A DNA stretch of 64,000 nt from Micromonospora pisi (GCF_003633685.1 NZ_RBKT01000001.1:62001-126000); one strand, 5' to 3'. Positions 50,585-59,308 are shown, counted from the stretch's first letter. Translations and numbers: made by a program. The notes: generated from the letters alone by a model not told the origin.

Positions 50585-51342
50585 GAAGTTGCCGCTTCCC
50601 TGAGCAGGTCTAGGGACTGCGACCGTGAGAGGGCTTCCCCACGGATGCGTTCCCACCGTCGCTCAAGCGTAGCAACGTGCTCCGGTTGGGTCAGGATCTG
50701 TGCCTCTGCCTGGCTATCAGCATGTGCGGCCCTCCCGCCGTCGGGCAACTCGGCGAGGATGAACGGCCCGCCGTGGCCCGGGTACATGCCAACTGACATC
50801 GGTACGACGTGCACCGACACCGTCGGAAGTTCGGCGGATTCCGCCAGACGTGCGCACTGCTCACGCATCAGGGCGCGGTTGTTATGCGGCGCCCGACGCA
50901 GGACCAGCTCGTCTATGACCGCTATGAACAAAGGCGCCTGCTCACGGCGGAGGACCGTCTGCCGCTGGATTCGCGCCGAGACAAGCTGGTCGACGATGGT
51001 CGTGGTCAGCGTCTCCCCCGCCAGCGTTGCCCGCGCATACGCCTCGGTCTGGAGAAGGCCCGGCACCCATGCCAGCTCGAACCAGCGCAGCGACACGGCC
51101 TCGCGCTCGATGTCCGCCCACCGTCGGAACCACGCGGGCTCCTTCCGCTTAAGGACGTCCGGCCAAAGGTCACCGACGTCCTTCTTCAAAATCTCCGCGA
51201 TCTTCACTCGCCGTCTGGGCTGCGGTATTCGTCCGGGCGTAACCCAGCGCCCCGCTGTCTTCGGGTCGACACCTAGCTGAGCTGCGAGAGAGTCGGCGGT
51301 TTCGCCCGCCTCAGCCATTGCGGCGACGAGTGCATGGTTCAT
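50575..51342 (-). CDS. HTH regulator with DUF5753 domain
   Basis: 255 residues from the ATG at 51342, with GGGAGG upstream. The HTH is at the N-terminus (AGETADSLAAQLGVDPKTAG, RWVTPGRIPQ). DUF5753 follows: ERWADIE-like opening, LRWFELAWVPGLLQTEAYAR, VLRREQAPLFIAVIDELVLR, VSVHVVPMSVGMYPGHGGPF. In this class the regulator usually controls the adjacent DUF397 gene and itself. The HTH differs from the common XRE form: it begins with AlpA/MerR-like wording (DPKTAGRWVTPGR), as in WhiJ-type relatives carrying a small HTH. Confidence 0.88.
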   Translation of the reverse strand: MNHALVAAMAEAGETADSLAAQLGVDPKTAGRWVTPGRIPQPRRRVKIAEILKKDVGDLWPDVLKRKEPAWFRRWADIEREAVSLRWFELAWVPGLLQTEAYARATLAGETLTTTIVDQLVSARIQRQTVLRREQAPLFIAVIDELVLRRAPHNNRALMREQCARLAESAELPTVSVHVVPMSVGMYPGHGGPFILAELPDGGRAAHADSQAEAQILTQPEHVATLERRWERIRGEALSRSQSLDLLREAATSWT

Positions 51343-51355
51343 ACATGCCTCCCAT

Positions 51356-51367
51356 ATGGACGTCCAT
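51356..51367. promoter_or_regulatory. Palindromic operator candidate in a divergent promoter region
   Basis: ATGGACGTCCAT is a perfect 12-bp palindrome 13 bp upstream of the HTH start. It is followed at 51366 by a second dyad, TGATGT...ACATCA. The location suggests autoregulation and possibly control of the divergent small-gene operon. Confidence 0.5.
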
Positions 51368-51534
51368 GATGTTCGCAGACCATACATCAACGGAGTGTGC
51401 ATGTCTCGCCACAGGAGGCAAGGTGGCTCATTAAGCGGCGTGGCTGGTGGGGGTTCGAGCCCGGCGGTCGCGTTGCGGGGCGCCCCAAGCAACGGGCGCG
51501 GGGCGCCCCTCCCAACCCGCAAGGAGGTGGCGCG

Positions 51535-51741
51535 TTGTTCACGTTCCGGCGATGGTGGTCCGGGTGGCCATGGGTCCTCGGGTCCGCACTCCCGATCCCG
51601 CCCGAGCCGCCACCACCACCGGCCCGCCCCGCCTGGGCCGACGAGCGTACGGCGAACCTGCGCCAGGTCCCGCTGCTCACCCTCGGGCAGCAGGTCGGGT
51701 ATCGGGTGGCCCGGCGCAACGGGGGCCGTCATGTCCGGTAG
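51535..51741 (+). CDS. Small proline-rich protein, first gene of a three-gene operon
   Basis: 68 residues from a TTG at 51535, which lies 6 nt after a perfect AAGGAGGT (51521-51528); no ATG or GTG is as well placed. It opens with aromatic and basic residues (FTFRRWWSGWPWVLG), then a proline run (IPPEPPPPPARP), then TANLRQVPLLTLGQQVGYRV. Possibly a small membrane-associated protein. Its end overlaps the next gene by 11 bases. Confidence 0.6.
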   Translation: MFTFRRWWSGWPWVLGSALPIPPEPPPPPARPAWADERTANLRQVPLLTLGQQVGYRVARRNGGRHVR

Positions 51742-52003
51742 GCCGCTGGGCAACGTCGGTGACATCGTCAACGCCGAGGGCGAGGACTACTACCGGGGCA
51801 CCGGAGCGGACCGCCGACCCGGCGTCGGAGACCTCCACCTACGCATCACCCAGGCACCGCTGAACACGACCCAGGAGTGGATCGTCGTACGCGGCATCGA
51901 AAAGCCACTGGGCAAGCCCGAACGCCCCGAGGCCGACTACGTCATCCGCCGCCGCGTGCTCCTGGACATCGAACGCCCCGCACCGAAGGGACCGACCTGG
52001 TGA
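51731..52003 (+). CDS. Hypothetical protein, second gene of the operon
   Basis: 90 residues from the ATG at 51731. MSGRPLGNVGDIVNAEGEDY then YRGTGADRRPGVGDLHLRIT, ending in VIRRRVLLDIERPAPKGPTW. The lysine/arginine and beta-strand pattern suggests a small soluble beta protein. No family recognised. The stop overlaps the following GTG (GTGA), showing tight coupling. Confidence 0.65.
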   Translation: MSGRPLGNVGDIVNAEGEDYYRGTGADRRPGVGDLHLRITQAPLNTTQEWIVVRGIEKPLGKPERPEADYVIRRRVLLDIERPAPKGPTW

Positions 52004-52293
52004 TCGAGCCGAAGCCGGTCGCCAGCCGGCAACTCCACCTACCGTTGCGCCCGGTCTGGTGCTGCCGGATCTGCGCCCAACCATGGCCGTGTGCCGACGC
52101 CCGACTCGACCTGACGGTGGGCTTCCGGCACCAACGGATCGCGTTGATGCTCTACCTCGGCACCCAGTTCGTCGACGCCATCTCCGACCTGCACGTCTAC
52201 GACTCCGCCCTCGGACCACCACCCGACGTACGCGCCATCTTCGACCGCATCATGTGCTGGATGCCGCCCGAGCGTCCCCCGGCGGAAACCTGA
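52000..52293 (+). CDS. Hypothetical Cys/Trp protein, third gene of the operon
   Basis: 97 residues from a GTG overlapping the previous stop. Contains PVWCCRICAQPWPCADARLD (C-C-x-x-C ... C, zinc-binding-like) and an amphipathic C-terminal half (GFRHQRIALMLYLGTQFVDA, then RAIFDRIMCWMPPE). I recall similar short actinobacterial proteins near DUF397/HTH modules but no named family. It ends 2 bp before the convergent LPMO stop. Confidence 0.65.
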   Translation: MIEPKPVASRQLHLPLRPVWCCRICAQPWPCADARLDLTVGFRHQRIALMLYLGTQFVDAISDLHVYDSALGPPPDVRAIFDRIMCWMPPERPPAET

Positions 52294-52295
52294 CC

Positions 52296-53222
52296 TTAGT
52301 GCGTCGTCGAGCCGAGGCGGCGCCGATCACGGGTCCTCCTGGCGCGCAGCCAGAGCCCCACGGGCAGGCCGAGCGCCGCGACCAGCAGCGCCGCAACCAG
52401 CATGGGCAGCAGGGCACCGCCGCTCCCGCTGGTCGCGGCGACGGTGGACCTGCCGAGGACGTCCGCTGTCCCGTCCGGCGATCCGATTCCGGTCACGGGC
52501 TCGGAAGACCCGCCGCTGGGCTGCGTACCGCCGGGAGGGGTGGTCGCGGGTCGGCTGGTGGCGGCGCGGGCCCCGGCCGCCGGGGCGGATTCGAGGATCA
52601 CGTCCGAGCAGGAGTAGTAGGTGTCCGGCGTACTCGAGTTCTGCCAGATCGCGTAGACGAGGTGCCGCCCCGACAGTCCTGCCGGAAGCTTGCCGCGCAT
52701 CCGGTACGAGCCGTCGACCACCGGCGGGTCGGTGGCGGTCAGGAACGGCCGCTCCGAGAGGTCAGACCAGCTCAGGGGTTGGCTCGGGTCGTAGCCCGCG
52801 CGGGTGACGTACCAGCGGAACGTGCCCTTGTGCGGGATCGTCGTGCGGTAGGTGAAGGTGAGTTCGACACCCGTCCTGAGCGTGGTCGCCGGCCAGTCGG
52901 CGCGAGCCAGGTCCAGGCCCCGGAACTTGGCCATGCCGCCACTGCAAAGCTTCCCGTCGGGGACCTTCTCCCGGTCCCGGCCGGCCACGTCGGACAGCCG
53001 GACGTTGTCCCACTGCTCGGTCGCCGTACCGGCGGCCTTGGCTGCCGTACAGGCCGCGGACCGGTTGGTCTGACGTCCTTCCGGACCACACGCGACAGCC
53101 CGGCTCACCGGACTCCCCGGTGCACCGTGAGCAAGCGCCGGACCCACGACAAGGCCGGTGAGCAGCAGCGCAGTGGCCGTCAAGGCGGCGGCCACCACGA
53201 GCCTGCGACGTACGGTCATCAT
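52296..53222 (-). CDS. AA10 lytic polysaccharide monooxygenase with C-terminal membrane anchor
   Basis: 308 residues; ATG with GGGAGGT upstream. A signal peptide ends ALA before HGAPGSPVSRAVACGPEG, so the mature protein starts with the N-terminal His of the copper histidine brace. The second brace His is in TYRTTIPHKGTFRWYVTRAG. Disulphide-type Cys are at ACGP, AACT, LCSG and YSCSD. After an Ala/Pro/Thr/Gly linker, a hydrophobic helix (LLPMLVAALLVAALGLPVG) and Arg-rich tail anchor it to the cell envelope. AA10 enzymes oxidise chitin or cellulose chains using copper and a reductant. A Tn3 transposon is inserted upstream of its start. Confidence 0.92.
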   Translation of the reverse strand: MMTVRRRLVVAAALTATALLLTGLVVGPALAHGAPGSPVSRAVACGPEGRQTNRSAACTAAKAAGTATEQWDNVRLSDVAGRDREKVPDGKLCSGGMAKFRGLDLARADWPATTLRTGVELTFTYRTTIPHKGTFRWYVTRAGYDPSQPLSWSDLSERPFLTATDPPVVDGSYRMRGKLPAGLSGRHLVYAIWQNSSTPDTYYSCSDVILESAPAAGARAATSRPATTPPGGTQPSGGSSEPVTGIGSPDGTADVLGRSTVAATSGSGGALLPMLVAALLVAALGLPVGLWLRARRTRDRRRLGSTTH

Positions 53223-53353
53223 CTGGCTGACCTCCCGCCCAGGGTACGGAGATCAGCGTCAAAAGGTTCAGCCCGTCGTTGCGACAGTCGAACGTGACCG
53301 GGGCGACCCCCGGTAGCCGTCCTAGGACAATAGGCTGAAATGACCAGCTCTTT

Positions 53354-53391
53354 GGGCCGCCCGTAGTTTCCAGACCAAAAACAACGGTAAG
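53354..53391. repeat. Left 38-bp terminal inverted repeat of the Tn3 element
   Basis: Starts GGGCCGCCCGTAGTTTCC and continues through CAGACCAAAAACAACGG to TAAG. Identical to the right repeat on the opposite strand except for base 3. Confidence 0.96.
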
Positions 53392-53491
53392 CAGTTGATC
53401 TAGGGCACCACCTGGGACGACTTCCTCATGGCGGCCGGTTTGCCGGACGCCGGGCGCCGTTTTCCGTAATCCCGGTACGTGGGATGCAAGG

Positions 53492-54445
53492 TCAGCGGCG
53501 GTGCCGCCGGTGGTGGTGGTGCTCGTCGTTCTCGGCGGTGATGCGGGCGGAGGTTTCCTCGCCGAGCCGGACGTAGATGCCGAGGGTGGCCAGGTGCCGG
53601 TGGCGGGACTTGGCCTGGAGTTCGGCGGCGCTGCGGCCTTTGGCCGCGAGGTGGGTCAGCCCGGAGTGACGTAGCTGGTGGAGGGTGTAGCCGGCGCCGT
53701 GCGGGTCGTGGAGCTTGGACGCCTGCTTGAACAGGTACTCGGCGCGCGGGTAGGACAGTCGCCCCCGGCCGGTCTCGGGACAGATGTCGCTCAGGGCCGG
53801 GGCGCGGCGTCCGGCTGACGCGGCGCGTCGGTCGGCGAGGAAGACCGGCCCGGTGGTGCGGCCGGCCAGCAGCCGGGGCAGCAGGCGGGCGGTTGGGGTT
53901 TCCCAGTGCACGTAGGCGCGGTCGCCGCCCTTCTCGACGGCCAGGGCGCGGCGGAACTCCATGTCGAGGTCGGGCACGTCGAGGCCGAGGATCTCCTCGG
54001 CGCGGGCGCAGGTCTCGTAGAGCATCCGCCAGAGCACCCGTTCGCGCAGCGGGTTGCGGTCGTCGGTGAACAGCCGATCGAGGCGGGCGCGGGGGATGGC
54101 CTTGTCCCGGGTCCGGGTGACCTTGCGGCGTTCCAGGCGGCGGCCGGGGTCGGTGGCCAGCCAGTCCTGGCGGCCGCAGTAGGCGGTGAACGAGGTCAGC
54201 GCGGACAGGTGCTTGTTCCAGGTGTTCGCGGCGCCGGGGTCCCAGCGGGCCATTGTCTGCTCGTAGATCTCCGGGGTTAGCGCCGCGACCGGGAGTGAGT
54301 CGCCGGCGGTCTCGCGCAGCCGGCGCAGGGTCTCGGTGTAGGTGGCGCGGGTGCCGGGGTCGTCGCGGAACCGGTCGAGGAACGCGTCGACGGCGACCAC
54401 GAGCGCGATCGGGCGGTGGGTGGTCGGCAGCGGGATCACGGACAC
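53492..54445 (-). CDS. tnpI: Tyrosine recombinase of the Tn3 element (TnpI-like resolvase)
   Basis: About 317 residues from the GTG at 54445 (a GTG at 54439 behind GAGG is equally possible). N-terminal SAM-like core-binding domain (AVDAFLDRFRDDPGTRATYT, ETLRRLRETAGDSLPVAALT). Catalytic domain: first Arg in LYETCARAEEILGLDVPD, the box HQLRHSGLTHLAAKG (H-x-x-R-H), and a Tyr in HLATLGIYVRLGEE. Ends in a His-rich tail (NDEHHHHRRHRR). It would resolve the cointegrates made by TnpA at the adjacent site. The frame upstream of the chosen start overlaps that site and is not coding. Confidence 0.88.
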   Translation of the reverse strand: MSVIPLPTTHRPIALVVAVDAFLDRFRDDPGTRATYTETLRRLRETAGDSLPVAALTPEIYEQTMARWDPGAANTWNKHLSALTSFTAYCGRQDWLATDPGRRLERRKVTRTRDKAIPRARLDRLFTDDRNPLRERVLWRMLYETCARAEEILGLDVPDLDMEFRRALAVEKGGDRAYVHWETPTARLLPRLLAGRTTGPVFLADRRAASAGRRAPALSDICPETGRGRLSYPRAEYLFKQASKLHDPHGAGYTLHQLRHSGLTHLAAKGRSAAELQAKSRHRHLATLGIYVRLGEETSARITAENDEHHHHRRHRR

Positions 54446-54465
54446 CTCGGCGGCCCTTCCGGTGA

Positions 54466-54574
54466 TGTGACACAGAATGTGGCCGAGTCGCCCCGGCTGC
54501 GGTGACGGCGTCCCGCAGGTGGCGGTGGGTGGATCATCGGCTCTGTGACAGAGAATATGCGATTCTGTGTCACA
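54466..54574. promoter_or_regulatory. Internal resolution site of the Tn3 element
   Basis: TGTGACACAGAAT occurs at 54466-54478 and, inverted, at 54562-54574. TGTGACAGAGAAT (54544-54556) forms the other half of the core site, leaving the 5-bp spacer ATGCG (54557-54561). One core dyad plus an accessory copy about 80 bp away is the layout of TnpI-type resolution sites. The first copy is 21 bp from the tnpI start, so it probably also autoregulates tnpI. Confidence 0.8.
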
Positions 54575-54830
54575 CGAAAGCAAGTGACATCCCTTACATG
54601 TGTGTCCCGTACGGGCTGGGCTGGCACAGTCCGGGTTGAGTCGGCACCGGGCTGGCACCGTTCGGAGGGATTGGCACCTCCGGTGTCCGATCCGCCACAT
54701 CGCTGTTGGCATTGCACGGCCAGCCCTTGCTTGAGACCCGTCCTACGGGGCCGGGCCTTCGCCTTGTCTTCTGTGGATCGCCTCAGGGTGGCTCAGCCGG
54801 GGCACAGGTTTGGGCGCGGAGACTGCCGGT

Positions 54831-55802
54831 ATGCGATCGAGGATCCGGGTAGCGGGGGCGGCCGCCGCATTCACTGCGTTGTTCGGCATCGGCACAGGCA
54901 TCGGCGCGTTTGCCGGCCAGGACGAGTTTGCCGGCTTTCCGCACGCGGCGTGGCCCGCCGCAGCGGTCTTGCTGCTCGCGAGCGCCGCGGTGCTCACTCG
55001 CCGCCGATGGGCGGCATGGGCGATTGCCGTCGTGCTGATCGCCGGTAGTTGCTGGCTGCTGCTCAACCTCGTCGACCTCGCTCTCACCGGCACGGTCAAC
55101 GACCGGCACGGCGATCCTGCCTGGCGCGCGTTCCTGGAACGTCTCGGCTTGCTGGCCGCCGGCGCGCTCCTAATCGCGGCCACCGTGCGGCGCCGGACCG
55201 GTGGTGTCCCGCCGCCCGCACACGCCGCCCCGGCACGGATCCGCTGGATCGCCTACGCCGGCTGTATGGCGTGGCTGCCGTACGGCGGCGTGCACTTGCT
55301 CTCCGTATTCGGGGTGCCCGGCCTTGAGCCCGATGGCTTCCGTCCGAGTCCCAGCATGGCTGTTGCGCTCTGCGTCGGTCTCGGCTTGGCCGTGTTTCTG
55401 CTGCTCGGACTGGTCCGGCCGTGGGGCATGGTGTTCCCGCGCTGGACGATCCTGCTGGCCGGCCGGCGCGTGCCTCGTTTCCTGCCGATCGTCCCGGTCT
55501 GGCTGATCGCCCCCACGTTCGTGCTGTACGGGTTGGGCGCCGGGATTTACGTCATGCTGCTGGTGGGCGGTGTGCTGCAGTGGCAGGGCCGCAGCGACCT
55601 CGATGCGGTGGGCTATATCGGCGTGGCCCAGCCGATATCTTTCGCTGGCTACGGGCTGGCGCTTACCGTCTGTGTTGTCTCGTACCAGCTCAGGACTCGA
55701 CCGACGCCGGTGACACTCCCGCCTACGCTAGAAGCGGACTCATCGGAGCTGGGGAGTCGTACCGCATTAGTGCACCACAAGGGTGCGTCACGGGTCACAT
55801 GA
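54831..55802 (+). CDS. Multi-pass membrane protein, passenger of the Tn3 element
   Basis: 323 residues from the ATG at 54831 with GGAG 10-13 bases upstream. Eight to nine hydrophobic helices (for example FTALFGIGTGIGAFAG, AWAIAVVLIAGSCWLLLNLV, CMAWLPYGGVHLLSVFG, FAGYGLALTVCVVSYQL). The loop LVRPWGMVFPRWTILLAG is Trp/Arg-rich. No transporter family is recognised. It is the only non-transposition gene in the unit, so it should give the carrier some benefit, perhaps envelope or resistance related; that is an inference. Confidence 0.7.
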   Translation: MRSRIRVAGAAAAFTALFGIGTGIGAFAGQDEFAGFPHAAWPAAAVLLLASAAVLTRRRWAAWAIAVVLIAGSCWLLLNLVDLALTGTVNDRHGDPAWRAFLERLGLLAAGALLIAATVRRRTGGVPPPAHAAPARIRWIAYAGCMAWLPYGGVHLLSVFGVPGLEPDGFRPSPSMAVALCVGLGLAVFLLLGLVRPWGMVFPRWTILLAGRRVPRFLPIVPVWLIAPTFVLYGLGAGIYVMLLVGGVLQWQGRSDLDAVGYIGVAQPISFAGYGLALTVCVVSYQLRTRPTPVTLPPTLEADSSELGSRTALVHHKGASRVT

Positions 55803-55878
55803 AGCCGGCCGACGTTGCGGTGACGACCTCGTGAGCGGCGGCCCTTTCTTCGACGCCGCCGCTCACGGAGGTTGCCGG

Positions 55879-58800
55879 TCAGTTGTTCGCCGGAGCATCC
55901 TCGGCCAGCCGCAGCGGCCGGTAGCCGTCGGTGTCGAGCTGGGCGAGCTCGCCGTCGATGTCGACGGAGTGGGTGCCGTAGAAGTGGACATTCTCGTGGT
56001 GGGTGGGCCAGATGTGCGCCAGGACCTCGTCGTCGACCTGACGACCGGTGCGGCGCAGGGCGGCCACGCCGAGACCGTGGTACTCGGTGGACCAGCAGAC
56101 GATCGCGTTGGTGGCCAGGGTCAGGCACCACATCTGCTCGGTCTGCTGCTCGTGGTGCCGGCGCCGCAGCGTTCCCTCGCCGGCGTAGGCGAGGGAGCGG
56201 CGCAGGGCGTGCAGGTTCTCGCCTTTGTTGAGCTGCCGGGCGATTCGGCGCCGGTAGGTCTCGTCGGCGAGGTAGCGGGCGGCGTAGACGGTGCGGCGCA
56301 GGGCCCCGTACTCCTTGATCGCACTGGTCAGCGCGTTCTGCTGCCGTTTCGAGGAGCACAACTTGCCGACCACGAGCGCCGCGGTGGCGTGTCCGCCCTG
56401 GACGCTGGCGGCGACGCGCAGCAGGTCGTCCCACATGTCCGTGATCAGGTCCAGGTTCAGCCGCCGGGTCAGCAGCGCCCCGGCGCGCGGGTACCGGTTC
56501 AGGAAGTCGGCGCGGGGGCCGGTCCGGTACAGGGTGATCTTCCCGAGATCACGGATGCGCGGGGAGAGCTGCTTGCCGACCAGGTCGAACAGGGCGAAGT
56601 TCGCCAGGGTGGCGCCGTGGGTGTCGGTGGCGTGCTCGAAGGTCGGCAGGTCGGTCTCGTTGCCGAGCAGACCGTCGAGCACGTAGTGCGACTCGGGCGC
56701 GGTCGCCACGATGACCTTCGTGTCGAAGGTCGAGTGCTGGTCGGAGACGTGGGTGTAGGTGGACACGCCCTGCCCTCGGGCGAAGTACCGCGACAGGTGC
56801 CGGGCGGTGATGGACTTGCCCTTGACCGGGAACCGCTGCCCGTCCGACGACGACAGGGTGCCCGAACCGAACGCTCTCGTGAGCGGGAGCCGGTGGTGGT
56901 AGTTGACCACCGCAGCGTTGGCCGCCTCCAGGGTCTCCGGCCGGAAGTACCACTCGGCGGTCCAGGCGCACGCCGCAGGACTCGGCCATCGCGGACAGGC
57001 CCATGTTCGTGGCCTCCGCGATGATCACATACATCAGGTTGCGTTTGAGCTCGACCGGCCGGGCGACCTTCCCGCCGGCGTGCACGAGGTGGTCGGTGAA
57101 CCCGGTCCGGGCGTCGACCTCGACCAGCACCGACGCGATCGGCACCCGCGGCAGCATCCCGGCCAGCTCGGCGCGCAGCGCGTCGGCCTCGGCAGGCACG
57201 TCCTCGGCTGTCAGCGGCGGGATGATCAGCTCGCCGTCGTCGGTGAGCCGGACCTCGCCAGGGTTGCCCTTAGCCAGCTGAGCCTCCAGATCAGCCAGGG
57301 CGGTGTGCAGCTCGTCGCCGGCCTGGGCGAGCGCGTCGGCCGGCTCGCCGGGCTTGCCGACCAGGTGGCAGAACTCCACCTTCTGCGGCGCCCACGCCTC
57401 GGCCGTGAGCAGAAACGACGCCGGATCGGCGTACCGGCGCGAGCCGGGCACGAACACGTCGCCGGAGCGCAGCCCGTCGCGCAGACCGACCAACACGGCC
57501 AGCTCCCAGTACCGCCGGTACGCGGTGACGTCGCCGGCCTGCTCCGCGGCGACCAGGTAGCCGGCCCACTTCGTCGGCACGAACCCCACCGGCGCGCCGG
57601 CCGGGACCTTGCGGGCGCCGCTGGCGTACAGCCCGGCCAGCATGCTCACCGCCTGCAGCAGCTGCTCGGTGCCGGGCCCACCGGCGAACTGCACCGCCGC
57701 GAGCACGGCCGGGGCGAACTGCCGCAGGTACGACATCGAGGCGTCCAGCATGCTGAGCTGACCGTGGTCGCGGGGCAGCCGCTCGCGGCGCTCGGCCCAC
57801 GCCGCCCGCATCCGGTCCAGGCCGATACTGGCGCGCAGCATGGTGCCGATCTGCTCGTCGCCGATCGCGGTGTCGAGCACGATGGTCAGGATCTCGTCCA
57901 GCAATGCCTGCCGGTTCTCGCCGCCCTTTGCCCGCTCCGCGAGGGCGTCGGCGACCTTCTGCTTCGCCGCCGCCTCCCGGCCGCTGATCGCCTGGTCGAA
58001 CAGCAGCAGCGTCTCGTCGAGCACGTCGACCGCCGACTGCGACAGCAGCGTCAGCAGAATCGGGTACCGGCGTTCCGGCTCGCGCCGCTGCAACGCCTGC
58101 CCCGTCAACCGGCGGCCCACCCCGGCCAGGAACCGACGGCGCTCAGCCGGGAGCATCGACAGGTCCACGGTGTGCGCGTCGAGGCGGCGCAGGTAGGCCA
58201 GCTTCTCCAGCTCCGCCTTCACCGCGGCCGGGCTCGACGACGTCGGCCCCACGCCCAGCCACGCCAGCGGCGTGCGGCCGAGGTAGGCGTCCGGGACCAG
58301 CAGCAGGTCCAGCTCGGCGCATCGCCGGTCGGTGAGCAGGTGCTTCACTCGGGTCCACGTCTCCGTCCGGGCGCGGACCCGGGCCGCGGCCACCCGGCGC
58401 AGCAGCAGGATCACCCCGGGCCGGATCACCCGCGACGAGAGCAGGTACTCGCAGGCCAGCCGGAACAGCAGCTTCGGCGAGTCGTGCTCCATCGCCCGGG
58501 CGAACAGGAACTCGTCGAGGTCCTTCCACTCGGCAGTGTCCATCGACCGCCAGCCGGCGTAGCCGGCCACCTCCCGCAGATGATCCGTGCGGGTCTGCTC
58601 CCGCTCGCCGTACCCGCGCAGCTCACCCATCGCGATCCCGAGCCGCTGCGACAGCCGGCCCACCGCGGCGTCCGGAGCCAGTGCCACCTCATCGGGCACG
58701 AACCCGAGCCACGGCAGCGTGCACAGCTGGACCGCCACGCCCAGCACGTTGCAGCCGGTCCGGAACTGACGCACAAACGCCTCGTCCGCACCGGTCAACG

Positions 58801-58909
58801 TGAAGTGCCGGATCAGCTCCGCCCGGTTGATCTCCGGGAAGCCCCGAAGCCGCGCCAGTTCCTCCGCCGAGAACACGTCCTGAGTCGCCACGAACCACCG
58901 CCTGAGCAT
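55879..58909 (-). pseudogene. tnpA: Tn3-family transposase, split by a frameshift
   Basis: The main part starts at the ATG at 58909 and runs through the N-terminal DUF4158 region (FSAEELARLRGFPEINRAEL) and central helices to EATNMGLSAMAESCGV, then goes out of frame near 56965. In the next frame the protein continues AWTAEWYFRPETLEAANAAV, VNYHHRLPLTRAFGSGTLSS with catalytic-region motifs YTHVSDQHSTFDTKVI and EYGALRRTVYAARYLAD to 55879. The family normally has five or so residues between SCGV and AWT that are missing here, so a deletion of about 14 bases is likely. Total length about 1010 residues if joined, normal for TnpA. Confidence 0.88.
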
Positions 58910-58971
58910 CGATCGTCACCCAACGGGACGGGACGCTAGGGCTCGGGACAGAGCTTGATCAACCCTCAGTT

Positions 58972-59009
58972 CTTACCGTTGTTTTTGGTCTGGAAACTAC
59001 GGGCGGGCC
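58972..59009. repeat. Right 38-bp terminal inverted repeat of the Tn3 element
   Basis: Reads CTTACCGTTGTTTTTGG, TCTGGAAACTACGGGCG, GGCC; the complement of the left repeat with one mismatch. TCTTT follows directly. Confidence 0.96.
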
Positions 59010-59025
59010 TCTTTGACACAACCCT

Positions 59026-59050
59026 CCCACCGTCCACACCCGACGGTGGG
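59026..59050. terminator. Hairpin just outside the Tn3 element
   Basis: CCCACCGTC (59026-59034) and GACGGTGGG (59042-59050) form a perfect 9-bp stem with a 7-nt loop. Before the Tn3 insertion it lay about 140 bp upstream of the LPMO gene. The remainder of 59051-59260 shows no supported gene. Confidence 0.6.
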
Positions 59051-59266
59051 GCCTTCCCACGCCTGCGGACGCCCGCCCAATGGAACCGAGCATCATCTCC
59101 GCCGGCATCGCTGGGCGTCTCCGCCACTGTCAGAGCCGGTCGACCACCCGGTCGGAGCTGCGCGATAACGCTCACGCACTTCATCGCGGCCTCATCGATA
59201 TCCGAGACCCAGCGCCAGCAGGGATCTAGGCGGGCTGCTGGCGTATCCGAGCGGCCCTGTCCGCCG

Positions 59267-59296
59267 CTAGTTGCGCTAAACCTTCTGCGCAACTAG
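59267..59296. promoter_or_regulatory. Perfect inverted repeat upstream of the 158-residue gene
   Basis: CTAGTTGCGC (59267-59276) and GCGCAACTAG (59287-59296) are perfect complements separated by 10 bases, 12 bp before the ATG. The spacing of about two helical turns suits a dimeric regulator. Confidence 0.6.
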
Positions 59297-59308
59297 CCTC
59301 TCAACCCC

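Larger units (their letters stand above)
53354..59009. mobile_element. Tn3-family transposon with 5-bp target duplication
   Basis: 5656 bp bounded by 38-bp inverted repeats differing at one position, flanked by TCTTT at 53349-53353 and again at 59010-59014. Contents: a tyrosine recombinase (minus), its resolution site, a membrane-protein gene (plus) and a frameshifted Tn3 transposase (minus). The 38-bp repeats, 5-bp duplication and transposase family agree with Tn3. The use of a tyrosine recombinase rather than a serine resolvase recalls Tn4430. Confidence 0.95.

Noticed and set aside
49751-50603. Several plus-strand frames in the gap beyond tetR
   Set aside because: Weak codon bias, no start context, and overlap with the DUF397 gene and its terminator.
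55783-58939. Two long plus-strand frames opposite the Tn3 transposase
   Set aside because: Shadow frames; the transposase motifs lie on the minus strand.
23655-59009. Prophage
   Set aside because: No capsid, terminase, portal or tail genes; the only integrase-like gene belongs to the Tn3 unit.
58966-59292. A 108-codon minus-strand frame across the Tn3 right end
   Set aside because: It runs through the terminal repeat and hairpin and has no ribosome-binding site; likely accidental.
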